Positions 23,140 to 38,304 of a DNA stretch of 64,000 nucleotides are shown here, piece by piece (position 1 is the stretch's first letter; the number at the start of each line of letters is the position of its first letter). A program made the translations under genes and the position numbers. The DNA lies in the NCBI RefSeq assembly GCF_000499845.2, contig NC_023758.2:44499524-44563523 (forward strand), given 5' to 3'. Source of the stretch: Phaseolus vulgaris (taxonomy: Eukaryota > Streptophyta > Magnoliopsida > Fabales > Fabaceae). The notes under the pieces are model-generated. The model was not told the DNA's origin. It was given only the letters and a program-made list of their open reading frames with translations, and ran no database searches.

Positions 23140-25599
23140 CTTGCAAGTGGGATATGGAGGCTTTCAGTTTCAGGGTCTACACATGCCATTGGATGATGAG
23201 ATTGACATTAGATTCAGTGTATCTCATCTGTGGAAAAGTGAAAAGACACAAAAGTGGTATGAATTAATTTAGATTAAATTACATGATGCTATGTAATGTA
23301 ATGAAAGATATTTAATGAGATGTGTGTGCAGTGCGTGTGTGAAGCCTAGTTGAGATGATATAATAATAGCAATAACAGTGGATGAGATCATTGTTGAGAC
23401 TAAAAAAATATATGGCAGAAGTACCTAGAAGTAGTCTGTTGCAGGGTGCCTTGGTTACAGGAAGGAAAACAACAACAAACTTGTTTCTGCTTTGCATGAA
23501 AGGTTTAATATATGTCGGCTATTTCTATGATGTCTCAACTCAATATTGCTTTTCCACTTCACACTTTCTTGAAAGCTAAGTTTGTCCCACAGTTTTCAAG
23601 ATAATTATTGAACTTTGTTAAAAGAAAAGACAAAGTATGAATTCAAATTGCACACTTTTACTTAAGATGCCTCCATTCTCATTTATAAAGAAAAAAATGT
23701 ATACTTGTTCTCAATTAATATAAACAAATTTATAAGGAACTTCACCATGTTAACCTGAAATACAAAGACAAAATAGTATTTTCTTCCTAAAGACTATATT
23801 TTAATGATTAAAAATATATTTAAACATAATATATTATAGATAACCAGGTACTTTTAAAGGGGCTAATTGCCTTAAAGTTGTCAAAATAATAAATATTCAA
23901 GTCCGTCGGATAAAAGAGAATAAATATCATAGGGAACCTATTTAAAAAATAAATTAATTAATTAAAATTATTTTACATAAAATAAATCAAATATATATTT
24001 TTAGTGTAAATCATATTAATTAAATTAATTTTGATCATTATGGTAATTTGTCTCAAACCCACAAATAGTTTCACACAGAGCTAGATTTTTCTTCTTAAAT
24101 ATAATTATTTAAAAAAATGCATAAATAAACTATACTAAATTTCATTTTATGGAACCAAATTCTAACCTATAAACAGAGTTCTTTCATAAATAATGCTGAC
24201 TATAGACTTTTCAATATAGATCACCATTATTTAAAGTTCAGAATTCAACTCTCTAAAATATAATCTATAAACAATAGATAGATTTATTTGTGCAAATAAA
24301 GTTTAAAAAAATTTATTTGATATTTTTTTTTAAATAGGTTTATTTGGGGATCCATAAATACGAACCTAGAGTAAAAACTTACAATTTTCAATTTTAACAT
24401 AAAAAAAATGAAGTCATTCAAATAAGATCTGAAGTTGTGCTTAAAAGTTGGAGAAATATAGTATAATTTAATAATTTTATTTTAAATACGTATATGGAAC
24501 AAGATGAAAATAGATAAGGTTTGGGTACGATATTATAGTATTCATATCTAAATTTAAACCAATATTTATATACGCCTTCATATACAAACATATAACAATT
24601 TTAATTCTCAAGTTATATACATTATAAATAAATTAAAAACAATACATCATAACCTTGAGTCCTTATGAGTCTTCGCAACTATCCACCACTTTCACTCTTT
24701 TCAATCGCACAAGCAGTCACCATTTTTTATACACAATGTAAATGAATCATATACACAATTATTGATCTAAAACACTTTAAAATTGAATCTTAAACGCTTA
24801 AAGTCTGTATGATAATCTATTTATTTGATTTGAATTTTACCACTACAAAATACAGTTATTGAGAAATTGTTAGCTTAGATTTGATTTTGTCAATTATACA
24901 AGTTTTAGTAAAAGTATTTCTTAATCAAAGTAAAATTACTAACACCAAATACATTCATTTGAATCCACGGGTATCAGCAATTGCAACGAAAGCATTTAAA
25001 AGGAATCATAGGAAGACTACTTATAAATACACTTAATATTTTCTATCTAAAGAATCCACAACACATATTTAGATATTTGTTTAAATTTGATGGCTAAACT
25101 ACCAACAACTATAAAAAAAACTAAGTGTTTGGAATTGAATATTTTAAGAGACCAATTCAATTTTTTAAGATAAATTAGTATTTCGTATAATAATTTTTTT
25201 AAGAAAATGCAATTCAGTTATTTCTAAAATTTTGATTTTGAAAACTATTTAAAAAGAATTCTGTATTAAATGGAAATTAAAGCATTTTATTCAAACAAAG
25301 AATATTAAAATACAGAAATGAAAATTACTAATATTAATAAAGAAAATTCAGTTAGAAGAAATCATTTAAATATAATTTATTTCAATTTTCTTGAACGGAA
25401 ATACCTGAAAACAATGCAAGTGATATTTGAACTATAGAGGTAATAATATTCTACAAATACATAGTAGAATATGATAGATTTAATGCTACATTTTGAAAAC
25501 ATAAAAATGCTCATATTTGATTTACTGACATTGAGATCTTGCCCAAAAGCTGAAAAATAAAAAGAGAGTGGAATCGTTATGATCACAGTATATCTACTT
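23140..25599. other. Intergenic DNA between the DOG1-domain gene and CDKE-1
   Basis: AT-rich. The only recognisable item is a lone CACTACAAAA at 24841 without a partner terminus. No gene seen. Confidence 0.45.
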
Positions 25600-26377
25600 T
25601 ACAATAACTTAACCCTTTTCCTGCGTTTATTCCCTTTTCCTTTCATGACTTCATTGGTGCTCTCCAACATTACAGTTAGCATTTTAGCATCAAAATTCCA
25701 GTGAAGAATGCACCCAATCTTTGAATGCAATAAAGCGATGCTAGCAAGAATTGAGGGCAAATCCTGCGTCTAGAAATGTCCTGCATGAGTCCACTGAACT
25801 ATTGAGACCCCAAATCTATCCTCACTTGTTCTCTCTCCCAGCACAAACCTAACCATGAGACAATATTAAATCTCACAACCAGTCCAATACTTTATGTATT
25901 CAATCAGGTTCAATATGGCTGGAATTATAAAACTAACTTGATGTTTGCCAAGTAACACATTGATTTTGAAATTCCCATGTAATTTTTAAAACAAACATGG
26001 CAAAATTCGAAGCTTATTTGAATTTTTCCCATACATCTCTCATGAACCTTATTCTTCAATAAAAATCACCCCAACAAAAGTATACCTGAGCCATAAGACT
26101 CCCCAACGAAGGAATGGGGAGATCATTGTACACAATCTTATCCTTACAAATACAACAGGATTTTTTTGATTAAAACATATATGACAACTGTTATTAGGTA
26201 GAAACTTTATTGTTGCACTAGGGCTTGCCCTCAAAATATACCAATTAAAGATGTTTCACATTTCAAAGGTATCTCCCAGTCCAAGGGAAATCAAGTTCAT
26301 ATCTAAAATAACTGTCTGCCTACCACACCATTGCCAAAAATAAATAAGTGAAGCCATAACTCAAAAATTGCATTACC
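25600..26377 (-). other. Probable CDKE-1 3'UTR region
   Basis: Sequence at about 25640-25860 is less AT-rich than its surroundings and directly follows the CDKE-1 stop on the minus strand. That fits a long, possibly spliced, 3'UTR. No ORF of interest. Confidence 0.35.
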
Positions 26378-29300
26378 TTATATTCGTCTTGACTTCTGTT
26401 GTGAAGGGTATCCCGGCATCCCCATTTGCTCCTTCCTTCTCAACTGTTCACAACATAATAAATTTGAATATAATACAACAGAAAAAAAAAATTACAAAAA
26501 AACAAAAGTTAAACCCCTTCTCCTCTTTCTCAATTCTCATGAAACACTAAACCTGTTGTGGATGGCCCTGTGGAACACCTCGTTGCTTTGAGATACTCCC
26601 AGGATTCATTCCATCTCCCATGGCTGCCTGAGATGTGAGGTTATAAGCTGCCATTGCCTGAGGTGGCAATCTTGGCATTCCAACAACATTCATTGGCCGA
26701 GGGACAGATCTATTAGACCCATGAGCACCAGGCATGCTGCCAGAAACTGCAGTTACCTGACTCAGAAATAAGAAACATACATACACAGTTAAAACTCAGA
26801 AGTGCAGAGCATGTTTACACGCATAAGCTTGCACACAAGCTAGTATAAAACCATACTTTACTATGAATGGTATTTTTTATAAGCAAGCAACTTTAATTTC
26901 AATAAGGAACAATGATATCAAATGCACTTCCACTCCTAGTTATTATTCACATAAGAATGTTTCCAGGTCTGAACCTCTAGTTCACAGTTCACAAGGCTAC
27001 TTTATCACTTCAGACAGGCTCGCCCTCAGATTATTTACACACATTTAAGTTCAGCAAGATACCATACCACACAATAATATGCACAAAAGTCACATATTGT
27101 CATATTATTAACAAATAGTTAAGTAATTATATCCAGCTTTTTAACTATACTAGTAGAATATCCAAACTAGTGCAACTCTGCAATTTACTACTCCACCATC
27201 TATGAATTTTTTAAGGAGTTGGTCCGATATTAAAGAGGAAAACATATTTCGTGCAAATCTTAATAATTAAAATTGATTTAGAAAAGTTGTATACATGAAA
27301 AATGACAACTTAATTTTACTTTAATCATGAGTCAAATCACGATATTTATTTAATTAAATAACAAATTTTTAAATTGAAAAAATTACATAGTCATCATATA
27401 TGGCATATATAACTTGGATAATTTTTAAGTCAGTCGCACACATATACACATTGCCAAACTTTTCAAATTATGTAATCTGTATGCCATAAACTAGACGAAT
27501 TACATAGCATTGTAATTTTTTTTTTTAATTTAAGGTAAAAAAAAAACATTTCATCACCCTAATCCTTGAGTTATTACTCTAGTTGCATTTTTCATCCTTA
27601 TATATTAAATTAAGGATATACACAATTTACCAATATTCATCATATCTCCCTTCCTGTCCAATTTAACAATCAATTTTAATAGAGTCAGATGTTCATGCCA
27701 ACCACTTCACATGTGGACAAAAAATGTCTAAAACAAAACAAAAAAAAAGGTCTTGTCATTAAATATTCACACTCTGGTGCAGAAAAACAGCATCATCTTT
27801 TCAAAAACTCTCATGTTTATCGTGCAAAACGGAAAACACAAGATGCTGATTAAAATAGAGTTCTAAATAGTATGTTTTAGCAGTTTAGGGAAACAGAGTG
27901 GCCCCTGGCTGCTACTGTGACCACCATAACAGATCAATTTAATTCAGCCATAAAGACCAAATAGGGAAGACCTGCCATAGCAGAAGAGATAGGAGTGTCT
28001 TGTTGATTTAAAAAAATACCTCATAATAAAGAGATTGTGGCTCATTCAGGGGCTACTTTGGAGATTTCATTTCAAAAAATGAAATCTACAGCTGTGCTAA
28101 GCAGTGAGAACGATAAAGATAAGGGCTCCAACAATTCATCATGAGACAAGGACTGAACATTTCAAACATGGGACTAAATATTTGTGGATGATCTAATAAT
28201 GGCATGATAAGATACACCAAACAAACATCGCTAGGAGACTCTCTGATATCATCATAGAAAATTGGATTGTAAGTGTAACTCAACCCCTAAAAACCAGAGT
28301 AAAGTATGTCCCCACTTATATATTAAATTTGGAAAAACTTATTTTATTTCTTTCTTTTCCTACAAGAATTATGAAGTTTACTCAAACATACCTATAATTT
28401 ACATAACTTTTACTTCAAATATTTTTAAAAAAATCTAAAGGCTTACTAATTTTCTAATTATGTAAATCATATAGCTAAGTGGTATATTACGCAGATAACT
28501 CGTTATATAATTAGAGTGTTATTTTTCATGTGTACAACTTTTGTAATATAGCATAACATCTAAAAAAATTCAAGTACAACTTGTTCACAATAGTCATTAG
28601 TACCAACTATGACTTGTCATTACCAATCCACATATGATTCGAACACAACTTGTTCACAGTAGTATTTTAGAATTGTCACGAACTGGTAAGCTATAAACAA
28701 AGGCAACTGTGTTCTACTAAACATAGCAAAACCATTGAAATTGTTCATGAACATCATGGCACCATGTAATTGAACGTTATTAATGTTAACTATCACCTAC
28801 ATTTTCTCCAAGCAGTTCCCTTATCTGTAAGAAATGTAAAACTGGCAAGTTAATGCAAGGATACTTTTAAATTATAATTAAATTTAAAAATATAGATGAT
28901 ATAAGTATATAGGAGAAAAAATAATATTGTTAACAATGGTGAAATAACATATTTTAAGAATAAAATATAATGGAGGACTTATTCATTGCAGATAATGAGA
29001 TTTCTATTTTATTAGATAGGAATAACCTAAACAAGTATTTTTTTTAAAATCGAATATGAAATTACTAAAATATTTTTTCAATCAAAACATGTTATCTATG
29101 TCTGTTAATTTGAAATGGATTGTTAAAATTCAAAATTTGAAAACCAAATTCGGAAAGGGATTAACTAAGTTTAAGCAATAATATATAAGTTAAAAATATA
29201 AATATTTTTTTTAAATGGAAGATACTAATCAAAGAGAAACCGAATACCGTGCTGAGAAAGAGAGTGACTCTTAAAACTTCTCTTTTGTAGTATTAAGTAC

Positions 29301-32300
29301 TCAAATTTTAAATTGGATGAACTCCAATAGATATGATTAGCCCACGTAAACTCGATCTAATCTCTTTTAAATTCAATTTTCTGCAATCAATTCTCAATTT
29401 GGATACAAAATTAGAAGTAAAAACAAGGTTACAAGGAAGTATTTTACAACTGTGAACAGAGGAAGTGTTGAAATTCAAAATAGAAATTGCAGTTAACATT
29501 CTCAGGCAGGAAATACATGCAGTCATCATTAAAAGTTCAAAATAATATATCTTCTAGAGATATCATAAATTTATATATGAACAAGTTCTTTTCTTCTCTC
29601 TTACTCACTCCCCTTTTCTTCTTTACATATTCCCCTTGTATAACATGCCTATTTAAAAGGTCTCATTTCCTAAACATCTTCAAGTTTTTGTTCATTGACA
29701 AGTGAAAAAGTAATTAATCATTATACAGTATGATTCATCATTATCTTATAACCCTGATTAACCTTAAACTTTCCACCCAATAGAAAAGTAATTTATCTTT
29801 GTAGAGTATAATTTCTTATCATCCTATAATCCTGGTTAACCTTAAAATTTTCACTCACATAAAAAAATATTCCAGCTGTTATAACCCACATAGACTACCC
29901 ACATCCTCTAAATAGTCCTTCACTTTTCTAAATATGTAATACTTAACAATTTGAAGGTTTGTTGGTCCTAGTAGACTTATGTCTGTATAATTTCACTAAA
30001 AGATTATTTAAGGACAAAATTGAATCATCGCATTCACTATTTTTAACATGCCCTACTCTATGAAAATTTTAAATCCATAGACTGAGATACCCCAACAATA
30101 TATTAGGTATGTGCAATTGCAGTTTAGAATATACTCCAATCATATTAAAGCAACAAATTCTCAAGCATCATTGCATACCGCTTGTGAAGGTGGCAGATTG
30201 GTTGTCCCTTCAAGATCAGTTGTGTTGTCCACTGGACGAGTGGGATAATTTACAATTTTCTCTCCAAGTTGACATGGTACAAGGGCACTGATCATGATTT
30301 TACAATAATGTTCAGTTAAAGAAAATAAACATTGATGGAATATAGACTTCATAAGGACTGCCATTTTCGTAAAAAACACAAAATAACTGCACTAATATTT
30401 TTTTTATAAATCTTCCAACAAAAATTTAAATAAATTAAAAGGAATTGAGAATGATAGGACCAGGTTTTATTCATTGAATTTAGAATAAAGGTCAACCCAG
30501 AATAATCAAAAGTGGTAAGAAAGAATCTCACTTCCGTCCAGGTAATGGTTCAATTTTGAAATACCTGGAAAAGCAGAGGATAAGCATGCTTGTCAGATAA
30601 CAGCTGAACTACAAAGAGGAACTAATATAACCAAATTCACAGTGCACAGTCTTAACTATATTGATACAACAAGATGACAACCACATCCTTTTCAGTGCAC
30701 CATAAGTCATATACCAAGAAATAGAAGTTAAAAAAGATAGAACAAAGTAAAATTTCAGTAACAGAAAAACCAATAACTAAATAAATGTAAACAAGGTTTT
30801 AGATACACATAATATACCCAAGAACAAAAAGGAAAAGAAAAGAGTCCTACTCATGCTCCAAAGCTTGTGCTGCTGTTATACGCTTTCGAGGATCATATCT
30901 GCACATAAATCCACAAACTGATATTAAATGTAAAATCACTATTAGAGCCTCAATGGTCAAATAATCTAGAGGCAATCATTGTCACCCCAACACTCACAAG
31001 TAAAAAAGTTGAAGCTAGATAAAGGCTGGCTTGTGCAACCCACACTTCAAAGCTAAAGGACTTGTTTGGGGAGTGTAAAACATAAAAATAATTATGTAAC
31101 TTAAGCATAGGGAATGGTTGGTTTATGACATCCCCCATCATCTTAAAAAGAAAATAAGAACTAAAAAATGGAATTTTGTGTTGAAACTGATGTTTTAGGT
31201 AGAGGAAGGAAAAGGACGCAGAGCCACTCAACAAACACACTGAAATAAGTACTGACTTGATATGGTATGATGAGTTGTACATGTTGCAAAAGACATAAAC
31301 CATAAAACCTTATGCATACAGTCTAGTACTAGATTATAATCCTAACTAGATAAAGAAACAAATCAACAAATACAATAAAATATGGAAACTAATCCTCAAA
31401 GGTAATGCAAGAAAGATCCTGTAAATTATTGTAAGATGTTGGAAAGACGTCTTAATTTAAGTCACCCCAAGCCCACCTTAGTTGCGGATTGCAACTTCAA
31501 AGGTGTTGTTTAATATCAAATTGACTGAGATATGACTTAAATAGAGCTTATAAAACTCAACAGCCCTCACCTTACAATTCAGTTTTGTAGAGTTCAGTTA
31601 CATCTTTATTCCCAATATAATAATATTAGAGTCTATCCTAGATATATTGTCATGTCACCTACATTGCCACACTCTAGGTATGTGGCCCTAAGCATGAGGG
31701 GTATTGTTAGAAATGTACCTTAAGTGAGGGCAACCCTAGCTCATCTTGCAGCCTATTTGAGGGTTTCCTTAATTGTAATCTCAAGGGTGGTGTGTAATCT
31801 AATATCAACCAGAGATATGACTTAAATGGGGCTTAAAACGCTTGGGCAATCCTTGCCTATAAGTCAAGTTTGTGAGGTTGATGTAGATCATTAACCCAAA
31901 TTCTAAGACATTTAGCATAGTAAAATGGGCCTTTGAATTCATTGTCCATATCAACAAATTCTTAGAATTCAGATGACAAATAGGTTTATGGCTCACATGG
32001 TGAATATTTTACATTGAAAGCATCTGCGTCACAGCCTTTCACGATTGGAAAGATCACAGTGTAGATTATTTAACAGGTTGACTAGTGTAACAACAAGAAG
32101 AATAAACCATTGGGATGACATAAAAACCAGGAAGAGATAGACTGATGTTGAAACAGAAAGAACTAGTATCATGATTATTAAAGATACAAGATGTTAACAG
32201 GAGTATAATTACAAGTAAAAGTAATAAAAATCTCAAGCCTACTTTTTACATATCAACATCATGGTAAGGAAAGAAAATGTTTTGGCTCATTTATTCATTC

Positions 32301-35300
32301 CATCACTGTTTGGGAGCACTAACTCACAAATATAAAGAAGTTATTGTACTGCACCTAGGTGTTTAATTTTGTATTAAATAGAAAATGAAACAAGCCATTT
32401 TTTATGTTTTGTGTAGGCATAGAAAAATAAAAAAAAATTAAAATCCATGGAACAAACTTACTCAAGCATCTTTGACAAGAGGTCGTATGCAGGACTTTTT
32501 GTAGATAGGTGCACAACATTGTAGAGACCGGTGTTGTCACTTTATACCCACAAAAAAAATCCATTAATTTCAAAGTGGAAATAAATCAATTTAATTTTAA
32601 AATTTAAAGAATGAAGGGTAAGTAAAGAAGGACTACATATTAAAGGAAAATATCATTCTTACATATAAGTGTATAATCACATTAATAAGGAAAATTGACA
32701 GCACCACCTACAATAATATCAAAAGATCTTACTATTTGCGTCCTTGTATATGTTGCACATCTTGTTGCCAATGTTGAAGACTTGCCAACGAAGGCCACTT
32801 TTCTAATGTGGGATGGCCTGGCACAGTAACAATGTCCTGTGATATAGCTCTAGAATATTCATCAACAGTATGAATGTCCACCAGCAGGGAAAATGAAAAA
32901 CATTAAGCAGATAATTACCTAAAACCTTAAATATCTTGTCAAGTTGGTCAAGCTGCAAAGGTGGAACAATAATTATGAAAAATCCAAAAGACAAAACTAG
33001 CTCTAATAAAAAAAATATTTCAACACCAACCCAAAGAAAACTAAATCTACAGCACAGTATTCAACTACAGAATCAGAAAGCTATAACTTATTGCATCAAG
33101 AAATACCTGAAACGGATTTGATGTAGCTTTGACTTCTGCCCCTTGAAATAGTGGCTTCAAGGTCAACAACTCGGCAAAAATGCATCCCACTGCCCACATA
33201 TCTAAATGTATATTTAAGGAAAAATGACTGGTGTACTGGACCATTTTTAGAAGCGCAGAAAAATATAATCCCACCCAAGGAAAAATGCTAGACATATTCA
33301 GTTACTATATACAGGACAAGTTTAACTTTGGTTTATGTGTACCATAGTGATAAGCTTGCCCCAAACACCCACACGGATAAATTAAAATGTAAACATTATT
33401 TCAATCTTGTGGAAATCACCAATTCATTGAAATCATAACTCAATGAAGTGGGTGTCTTGACTAAAACTAGAGACAACAACAGAACCACAGAACATAAAAC
33501 TGAAGCTAGCTATTGCACAGAACAGAAATTCATTGACAGTAAAAAATGGGAAAAAAAAATCACCTTTATATCCAATACTTCAAAAAAAGTAAAACTTCAA
33601 TAAAGGATACCAACAGCACTGGTATAATGTTTTGCTCCAAGAAGCAACTCAGGTGCACGATACCAAATAGTTACAACAACCTGCAAGTCAGTATATCTTA
33701 TATTCAAAAAAACAGATAATCAAAAACATGGCAAGCTGATAATTGAGGACTACAGAAGAGAACAGACAATTTAAGCAACCCTTGTGTGGGGAACCAAAAT
33801 ATTATAAAATGATAGCAGCAAACTAAGGGTGTATTTGTAAAAAGTTGGACCCAACACAAATGGTCATTCACCCAACAAAAGGAGAGTCTTCCTTCTCCAT
33901 TTTTTGCCTAGGAAAGTATGAACGAACGCCCATTTTTTTTATCTCCCTCCTAATGGCAATCTAGGTAGTGGAAGAAGGTAAACTTGAAACCAACATATCC
34001 ATCATTCTGCTTGTAGAAGGAAGCTGGGGTAATATCACCTTTAAATCAATGATTTCCTGTCTACATTATATACTTAGCCAGACTTTGGTTTCTTAAATCC
34101 TAAGAATACCATGCATGTATGTGCAACCACGTGCAGATACAGATAAAGATTTCTTAAATACACCAATAAAATATATGTCGGATATAATAAATGTGGATGA
34201 AAATGAAAAAATGCACCTTATGGTCATACCCTGTTGAGCGAAAAGAAAACTGTATACTACTGAATTGAGAAAATATTGCACACTGACTCCTGTTTACAGG
34301 GATTTTTGTACAGTACAAAGTAATTTCAGGATGGTTCTAACTGTTAAACTAAAACAGTAATACTAAAAGAGAAACTGGTTATAACTGTCCAAGGGAATGG
34401 AAAAGGAAGAAAATGAAACAAAAGATAATGGAAGGTAAGGTTGTTTGGATTAAGGAAAAGTGAAGTTGCTTGGATTAAGGGAAAGTGAGAAGAAAGAAAG
34501 AGAATGAGAATAGAAAGGAAGATAAAAAAAAATTATTAATAATTTTTATTTATTATTTTTTAATATTATATTTAAATTATTATTATATTTTTTCTTCAAA
34601 ATTGATGACTTTCTGCACATTCTGCGAAGAAAGTATTTCTTTGCAAATGGCTAAAATTTTATTCTGTCACATCCATTCTCAATTTTGGTGCCATTTCCAT
34701 GTTTCTTGACTTTCCTCACCTAGATACAAACAGGGCATGAAATAATTATACTAACAAACCATTGTTTAGTAAAGGGGTTTTACACTAACATACACAGACC
34801 AGGTGAGACTTTTAAGCTAAACTGACAGTTGTCTACAGTCACCAATCATTTAAGGCTTCAACAAAGTCATTCATTGCTAATTTCAATTATTAGTGACGAG
34901 TGTAGCAGATCACACATTCAATGGAAGATTCTTTCAATTTTGTTTCTTTTATATACACATTATATTAGTTTATTTCCTCTATTGAGAACCAATTTGAACA
35001 ATGTTTAGAATATGTACTTATTTTTTATTTGATTCACAGACATTACAAATTTTGGATGAAGGTTTTACAGTAAAAGAAGACTAAAGAGAATGTCATTTTA
35101 CAAAGTAAGGAACTAAAGTGGTGGGGCTCATGTAAATTAAGGAACTAAAGTGGTGGGGCTCATGTAAAATCAGGAACTAAAGTTGATTAAATCCTATCTG
35201 AGATTGACTACATTGCAAAATATATCAAATATATTTGACCATATAACACTTTGATTAATAATTTAGCAGCTCAAAAAGCTAGAAAAATAAAATGGCAAAA

Positions 35301-36332
35301 TTATCAATTATATTAAACTAAACTAGGCCTCAAATATAATTTTTGCTAAAGGCCACCAATTTTCTAGATATAGCCCAAATCATACCCCATTATCAGATAG
35401 TGACTTCAGAGGAGCTTGATATATCCTTGCAAGTCCAAAGTCAGCAATCTTAACAACTCCATGCTCCTCTCCTTCACCCATAACCTGACAAAGAAAGTTC
35501 ATTTAATTAAAAAACCAAATGCATTAATAACTTGAGAAACAAAGTTCACAATTTGAAATACGAACAACTACACATGTATTGCAGTAATGAGGTAGCCAAA
35601 ACCATACCAATATATTTGATGGCTTCAAGTCTCGGTGTATCATCCAATTACTACAGGGGCGAAAATGCAAAAAATATCAAGTCTTTCACAAGTTTTTACA
35701 AAAGAAGGAAAAAATAAAGAAAGAAATAAAAAGAGTGATGTTTCAAATTCAGTATTTCAGACCTGTGCAGATAAGTCAATCCATTGAGTAACTGCCAGAG
35801 CAAAGACTTAACGGTGTATTGATTAATGGAATGGTTGAGTTTGTCCCTGTGATGCCTAATAATTTCCTGCGCCATTTAACACTGCAATTTCTTATTTCAC
35901 ACTCAACAAAAAAGGCGAAAGACGCCATCGAAAGAACGGAATACCGACATAAAGATCGTGCTCGGCGTAATCGAAGGCGAGGTAGAGCGACATGTCGGCG
36001 TGGTTGATGTGGACATTGACGAGCTTCACGACGTTCTCGTGCGTAATCTCCCTCAACAACTGCAAGAAAAGAGGAGTGAGAGGAAATCGAAATTGAAAGT
36101 GGAAGGAAGCGGAAATAAATGATACCATGATTTCTCGGATGGCGGTGGGGGAGACGCCGTCCCCGTCCTTAGACTGCTTGAACTTCTTGATGGCGATGGA
36201 TTTGGAGGGAGAAGGGGTTTTGGTTCTTGCCAGAAAAACTAGGCCGTAAGTGCCTTCGCCGATTTTACCTAACAGATCGTATTGCTGCACCCACTCCGCC
36301 CTGCTCCACCGGCTCCCACTTCCGTCACCCAT
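26378..36332 (-). CDS. CDKE-1: Cyclin-dependent kinase E-1 (plant CDK8, Mediator kinase module)
   Basis: Plant CDK8 pairs with cyclin C in the Mediator kinase module and phosphorylates transcription regulators in the nucleus (Arabidopsis HEN3). Fifteen coding exons join in phase to 461 residues: 36332-36126, 36059-35949, 35866-35763, 35650-35608, 35484-35386, 33680-33611, 33201-33107, 32952-32919, 32817-32733, 32539-32462, 30898-30851, 30564-30532, 30287-30179, 26756-26553 and 26443-26378. Visible motifs are the Gly loop GEGTYG (25-30), the ATP-binding Lys49 in AIKK, the CDKE signature helix SPTAIRE (61-67), HRDLKPSN with Asp148, DFG 170-172 and YRAPE (195-199). The Gln/Pro/Met-rich C-terminal tail ends KSRRI. 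Length and tail match Arabidopsis CDKE;1 (about 470). Introns 5 (1.7 kb) and 13 (3.4 kb) are long. Confidence 0.96.
26757..30178 (-). other. CDKE-1 intron 13
   Basis: A 3.4-kb intron bounded by GTATGC (30178) and TGAGTCAG (26757). It separates the kinase-adjacent tail from the Gln/Met-rich tail exon. No nested gene recognised. Confidence 0.8.
31425..31900. repeat. Pair of related repeat units in CDKE-1 intron 10
   Basis: Segments at about 31425-31600 and 31700-31900 share blocks such as GAGATATGACTTAAAT, GGGGCTTA/GAGCTTA and AAGTCAAGTTTGTGAGG/ATTCAGTTTTGTAGAG. Similar blocks occur in dispersed legume repeats, probably LTR-derived (recollection, not a search). Confidence 0.5.
35109..35172. 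repeat. 32-bp tandem repeat in CDKE-1 intron 5
   Basis: GGAACTAAAGTGGTGGGG starts at 35109 and 35141, and a partial third unit starts at 35173. Confidence 0.9.
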
Positions 36333-36340
36333 GACGACGA

Positions 36341-36357
36341 AGAAAGAAGAAGAAGAA
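36341..36357. repeat. GAA-rich tract in the CDKE-1 leader
   Basis: A GAAGAAAGAAGAAGAAG-like tract immediately upstream of the CDKE-1 start (CTT-rich on the transcribed strand), typical of plant 5' leaders. Confidence 0.6.
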
Positions 36358-36419
36358 GTCTCTTGTTCGATCGCGAGGATAAGCGAATGTTGTCAAAATT
36401 GAAATGGTATTGTTTATTT

Positions 36420-38300
36420 ATTTATTGGATAAATCACTAAATTCAGCCCAAAAGTGTTTCATCTTAGTCATAAAACAGCATAGTCTCTAAAAACATTCTT
36501 AATGTCAACAAAAAATATTCATTTTTTTCCATAAATAAATAAATTATATAATTATTATTATTATAAATATAATAATTCTATTTACATTTACATTTAATAC
36601 AAAAGAATTTTTTAATTAAAATTTTTAAATTTATGAATATTTAAATTATTTATTTTTATATAAAAATTTATAATTTTTAGATATAAATTATTTTTTTCAA
36701 TTAACTCGTATTTTTTACTAAAATTAATTAATTTATCTAAATTTAAACAAAAATAACTAAGTAATTTTATATTTTATATCTTTAAAAAAATAAAAATATC
36801 TTTACAATTATTATATCATTTACAAACTTTAATAAACTTTTTTTATAAATTTATTTTAATATATTTCAATCTAAATACACACATTTTCTTCACATTTTTC
36901 TCTCAAATCTTCGTTTATTCAAATTCTGAGACTTTCATAAAAACAAACAAGTCCTGAAAATATGTAATTTCAAAGATGAATGAAATAACTAATTTTTGTC
37001 ACTTATTCTTTATTTATTATAAGGATACAAAATGTATTTAATGTTTATTTTTATTATTTAACATTTCATTTATTGAGAATACAAAACATTTAATATTTAT
37101 TGTGTATTATTCAACAATTCATTTAATGTAAGGATAAAAAACATTTACATGTTTATTGTATAATTTCATTAATAACTTTTTTTGACAAGAATATTTTATT
37201 TATATTATAAATATTAATTATTTATTTTCTAACTAATACTTTTAAGTGTAACAGTCAAAAGAAAAAACTTAATCATTAAATTTGTAAGTAAATAAAGTAT
37301 ATATACTATGAAAAATATTAAAATATAATATAATAAAATATAAATTTGTATTTATAATATACAATATTAATGAAAGAATGAACAAAACCATTTAGATATA
37401 TCCAACCCACAAATAATTATAGATGCCAATAAAATACTCAAAAGGAAAAAAAAATTTACTTGGGTTGTGGAATTAGGTAGAACGACCTAGGAGTTATGAA
37501 AAATATGTCTGTTGGCTGGAAGGCTTAAATGTCCAATCTATTTTGCTTTTTTTTTATACTGTTCACGTAAGTAAGAAAGGTATATATGTAGAAAACTTGC
37601 CATAGGTATGTAACGTAAGTGTGAGAATTTGAGAAGAAAGTGTAAAAAAAGTTAGATGTATTTGGATTAAAAAGTTAAATGTAAAAAAAAGTTAGATGTA
37701 TATTAATAAAAGAATTATATTAATATTTCTAATTTTAGAATTTAAATATTAATAGATTATGTATTCAAGTTAATAAATTAAAATCTAAATCTAAATTTGG
37801 ATTAAATTCTATTATTTTTATTTAAAATTTAAACATTTAAATAGATTCTTTATTCTCTTAATAAATCAAAGTCTGATTATTATAATATATCAATTGAGTT
37901 TTATTATTTCTATTTTTAGAATTTAAATAAATTATTTATTATTATTAATAAATCAATCTGAATTATTATAATATATCAATTAATAAATCAAAATATGGAT
38001 TACTATAATATATCAATTGAATTTTATTATTTCTATTCTTAGAATTTAAATATTTAAATGGATTTTCTATTGTTATTAATAAATCAAAATGAAATAACAG
38101 CCTGTAATTTCAAATAATGTACTTTAATAATTTTGATTAATAAAAAATATTTTTTTTAATATATCTAAAAATAAATACAAATAGAATATGAAATTGGAAA
38201 AAAACAAAAAAAAAATACAAAAAAAAAACACTTGAAAACTAAAGGAAAAATTCATAAAAAAACAAAACTGTAAAATTTGAAAAAAAAAATATGAACATAA
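36420..38300. other. Gene-free AT-rich DNA
   Basis: Highly AT-rich, with loose internal repetition (for example TATAATATATCAATTGA recurring at about 37880-38025). No gene. Confidence 0.5.
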
Positions 38301-38304
38301 CTGA

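Noticed and set aside
24841..24853. CACTACAAAATAC, a lone CACTA-like terminus
   Set aside because: No inverted partner or subterminal repeats within several kb.
34432..34737. GTTGTTTGGAT ... ATACAAACAGGGC as a hAT-like MITE in CDKE-1 intron 5
   Set aside because: Only about eight bases of imperfect inverted match and no target duplication.
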